Shown here piece by piece: positions 5,103 to 6,105 of a DNA stretch of 6,105 bases (its first letter is position 1; the number at the start of each line of letters is the position of its first letter). The stretch is from Christensenella sp. UBA4651 (GTDB lineage Bacteria; Bacillota; Clostridia; Christensenellales; UBA1242). The translations under genes were made by a program, and so were the position numbers. Below the pieces are notes generated by a model, which worked only from the letters and a program-made list of their open reading frames with translations, had not been told where the DNA came from and did not search any database. The stretch spans positions 1-6,105 of the forward strand of contig DHMD01000011.1 in the NCBI GenBank assembly GCA_002405615.1. The letters run 5' to 3'.

Positions 5103-5132
5103 ATTATATACAAAAATTGTCGAATAAGTAAA
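5103..5132 (-). promoter_or_regulatory. Candidate promoter of the nucleoside hydrolase
   Basis: On the minus strand TTTACT (5132-5127) and a perfect TATAAT (5108-5103) are separated by 18 bases. Transcription would start near 5096, leaving a leader of about 30 bases before the ATG at 5066. The region is very A/T-rich, so the hexamers carry limited weight, but the position is right: just downstream of the terminator of the preceding minus-strand gene. Confidence 0.45.
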
Positions 5133-5187
5133 GTAAAAAAGCATTAAAAATAATTTTTTGATAAATTTTGTCTTATTTACAAAAACA

Positions 5188-5208
5188 AAAAGCCCAAAAC
5201 GGGCTTTT
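5188..5208 (-). terminator. Intrinsic terminator of the InlB-repeat gene
   Basis: AAAAGCCC (5188-5195) and GGGCTTTT (5201-5208) form a perfect 8-bp stem around a 5-base loop. On the minus strand it continues into TTTTTGTTTTTG. It lies 42 bases after the stop codon of the repeat protein and separates it from the nucleoside hydrolase downstream on the same strand. Confidence 0.85.
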
Positions 5209-5249
5209 CTCTTTAACATAATTATTGGGGGAGTTTTACGCACTCGAAT

Positions 5250-6105
5250 TTACCCCACTCTGATATAGATTTTTATCGTGCCGTCAAAGGTGATATTCTT
5301 GAACTCCAAAACGAGCTTGTTTGTCGTTTCGTTTGTATAGTAGATTAACCCAACAGAAACAGTCGAGTTTTTTACATCACTTTGGGTTTTGTTGACCGTA
5401 AACCAATTTGAATTGTCAAACGAAAACTCCACAACCGTACCACTTGCAGGTGTAAATATCAAACTCGCATATTTTTTACCATCGTCCGAAGTGGTATAAA
5501 CTGTATAATCAGTTGCCGTACCCGACACTTCCGCAATCGTACACCACAACCAGTTGGCATAGAGCGTTATCGACTCCGTATTCGTCCAAGTTGAAATGAG
5601 AGCCGCTCCATTCGCATCATAATACTTTACACCTTTACCACACAACTCCGTATAATAGCCGTCCAAAATATAGTTAGTGCGAGTAGCGACCGTAATACTA
5701 GGCAAAGCAGACTTGTATGTTACATCAGCAGATGTCGTGCCAGCAGCAGTGGCGTTTTGCGTATCAAATGAAATCTTATATTTGTTCGCCGTCCACACAG
5801 CGTAGAGGTTTACAGTGCCACCATTTGCCGTAGTGAGCGTGGATACACTTTGTCCATCGCTATACGCTTTTGCACCACTACTGCTAGTTGCCCACCCCGC
5901 AAAAGTGTAGCCCGTGCGGGTAAACACATTCTTTGACAGCGCCTTGCTTGTACCATAGACATGAGTACTGTTACCCATAGTGCCGCTACCACCATTTGAA
6001 TTGTACTTTACATAATATGTGTAACCCGTCCACTTTGCGTATAGAGTCGTTGCACTCGTCAAGTCGCAAGTTCTAGCACTCACTCCACTTGCGGTATAGT
6101 ATTGC
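5250..6105 (-). CDS. InlB B-repeat (Listeria-Bacteroides repeat) protein, C-terminal part
   Basis: A minus-strand frame enters from the right edge and ends at TAA 5252-5250, giving 284 visible residues. The frame is open to the edge (first complete codons read QYYTASGV), so the true start and any signal peptide lie outside. The GTG at 6083 is an internal Val codon. The visible part holds the end of one repeat (to LYAKW, 21-25) and two complete repeats of about 75 residues (30-104 and 109-185), each ending in LYAxW. They carry the family hallmarks: an NGGSG turn, RTGYTFAGW, and a D/Y-rich segment before the last strand. Such beta-grasp repeats build extracellular or surface adhesin-like proteins. 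The last ~99 residues are a different Thr/Ser/aromatic-rich, probably beta-rich domain that I do not recognise. It has no LPxTG sorting motif, hydrophobic tail or SLH domain, so the anchoring mode is unknown and the protein may be secreted or anchored through its N-terminus. Confidence 0.9.
   Translation of the reverse strand, partial: QYYTASGVSARTCDLTSATTLYAKWTGYTYYVKYNSNGGSGTMGNSTHVYGTSKALSKNVFTRTGYTFAGWATSSSGAKAYSDGQSVSTLTTANGGTVNLYAVWTANKYKISFDTQNATAAGTTSADVTYKSALPSITVATRTNYILDGYYTELCGKGVKYYDANGAALISTWTNTESITLYANWLWCTIAEVSGTATDYTVYTTSDDGKKYASLIFTPASGTVVEFSFDNSNWFTVNKTQSDVKNSTVSVGLIYYTNETTNKLVLEFKNITFDGTIKIYIRVG
5550..5780 (-). repeat. InlB B-repeat unit, second complete and more diverged copy
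   Basis: It encodes visible residues 109-185, from YKISFDTQ to LYANW. The NGG turn is replaced and the core reads RTNYILDGYY instead of RTGYTFAGW. It also has a Cys (C155) in the position where the first copy has a Ser/Gly-rich loop. The last repeat before the C-terminal domain being the most diverged is common in such arrays. Confidence 0.75.
5793..6017 (-). repeat. InlB B-repeat unit, first complete copy
   Basis: It encodes visible residues 30-104, from YYVKYNSNGGSG through RTGYTFAGW to LYAVW. This is the more canonical of the two complete copies, with the NGG turn and the GYTFAGW core intact. Confidence 0.85.

Overview
The window looks like chromosomal DNA of a low-to-moderate GC, Gram-positive-type bacterium, most likely Bacillota (Clostridia). 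This is an inference from strong AAGGAGG-type ribosome binding sites, short A/T-flanked intrinsic terminators, a Clostridia-style small zinc-ribbon protein and a long secreted-type protein built from Listeria-Bacteroides (InlB B-type) repeats. TGG encodes Trp and the visible stops are TAA or TAG. There are no phage, transposase, CRISPR or tRNA genes.

Layout from left to right: (1) the first 15 codons of a minus-strand gene leaving the left edge, with an 8-base G run in its early codons; (2) about 500 bases without a convincing gene, holding an imperfect ~144-bp palindromic intergenic repeat and operator-like palindromes; (3) a plus-strand YfcE/MJ0936-type metallophosphoesterase that has lost nearly all metal ligands; (4) directly after its stop, a GC-rich stretch of ~200 bases that folds into nested multibranch helices, a probable standalone structured RNA, followed by a bidirectional terminator; (5) a 56-aa minus-strand zinc-ribbon protein; (6) divergent from it, a P1B-2-type Zn/Cd/Pb-exporting ATPase with a Cys/His-rich C-terminal tail; (7) a shared terminator and a convergent nucleoside hydrolase; (8) the C-terminal part of an InlB B-repeat surface or secreted protein, whose N-terminus lies beyond the right edge.

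The genes are mostly single transcription units separated by hairpin terminators. The only plausible functional pairing is the divergent zinc-ribbon/Zn-ATPase pair sharing a 200-bp promoter region, and this is speculative. The two items most worth a second look are the structured RNA at about 1029-1231 and the ligand-stripped metallophosphoesterase beside it. A similar 15-bp palindrome lies upstream of both the metallophosphoesterase and the ATPase.
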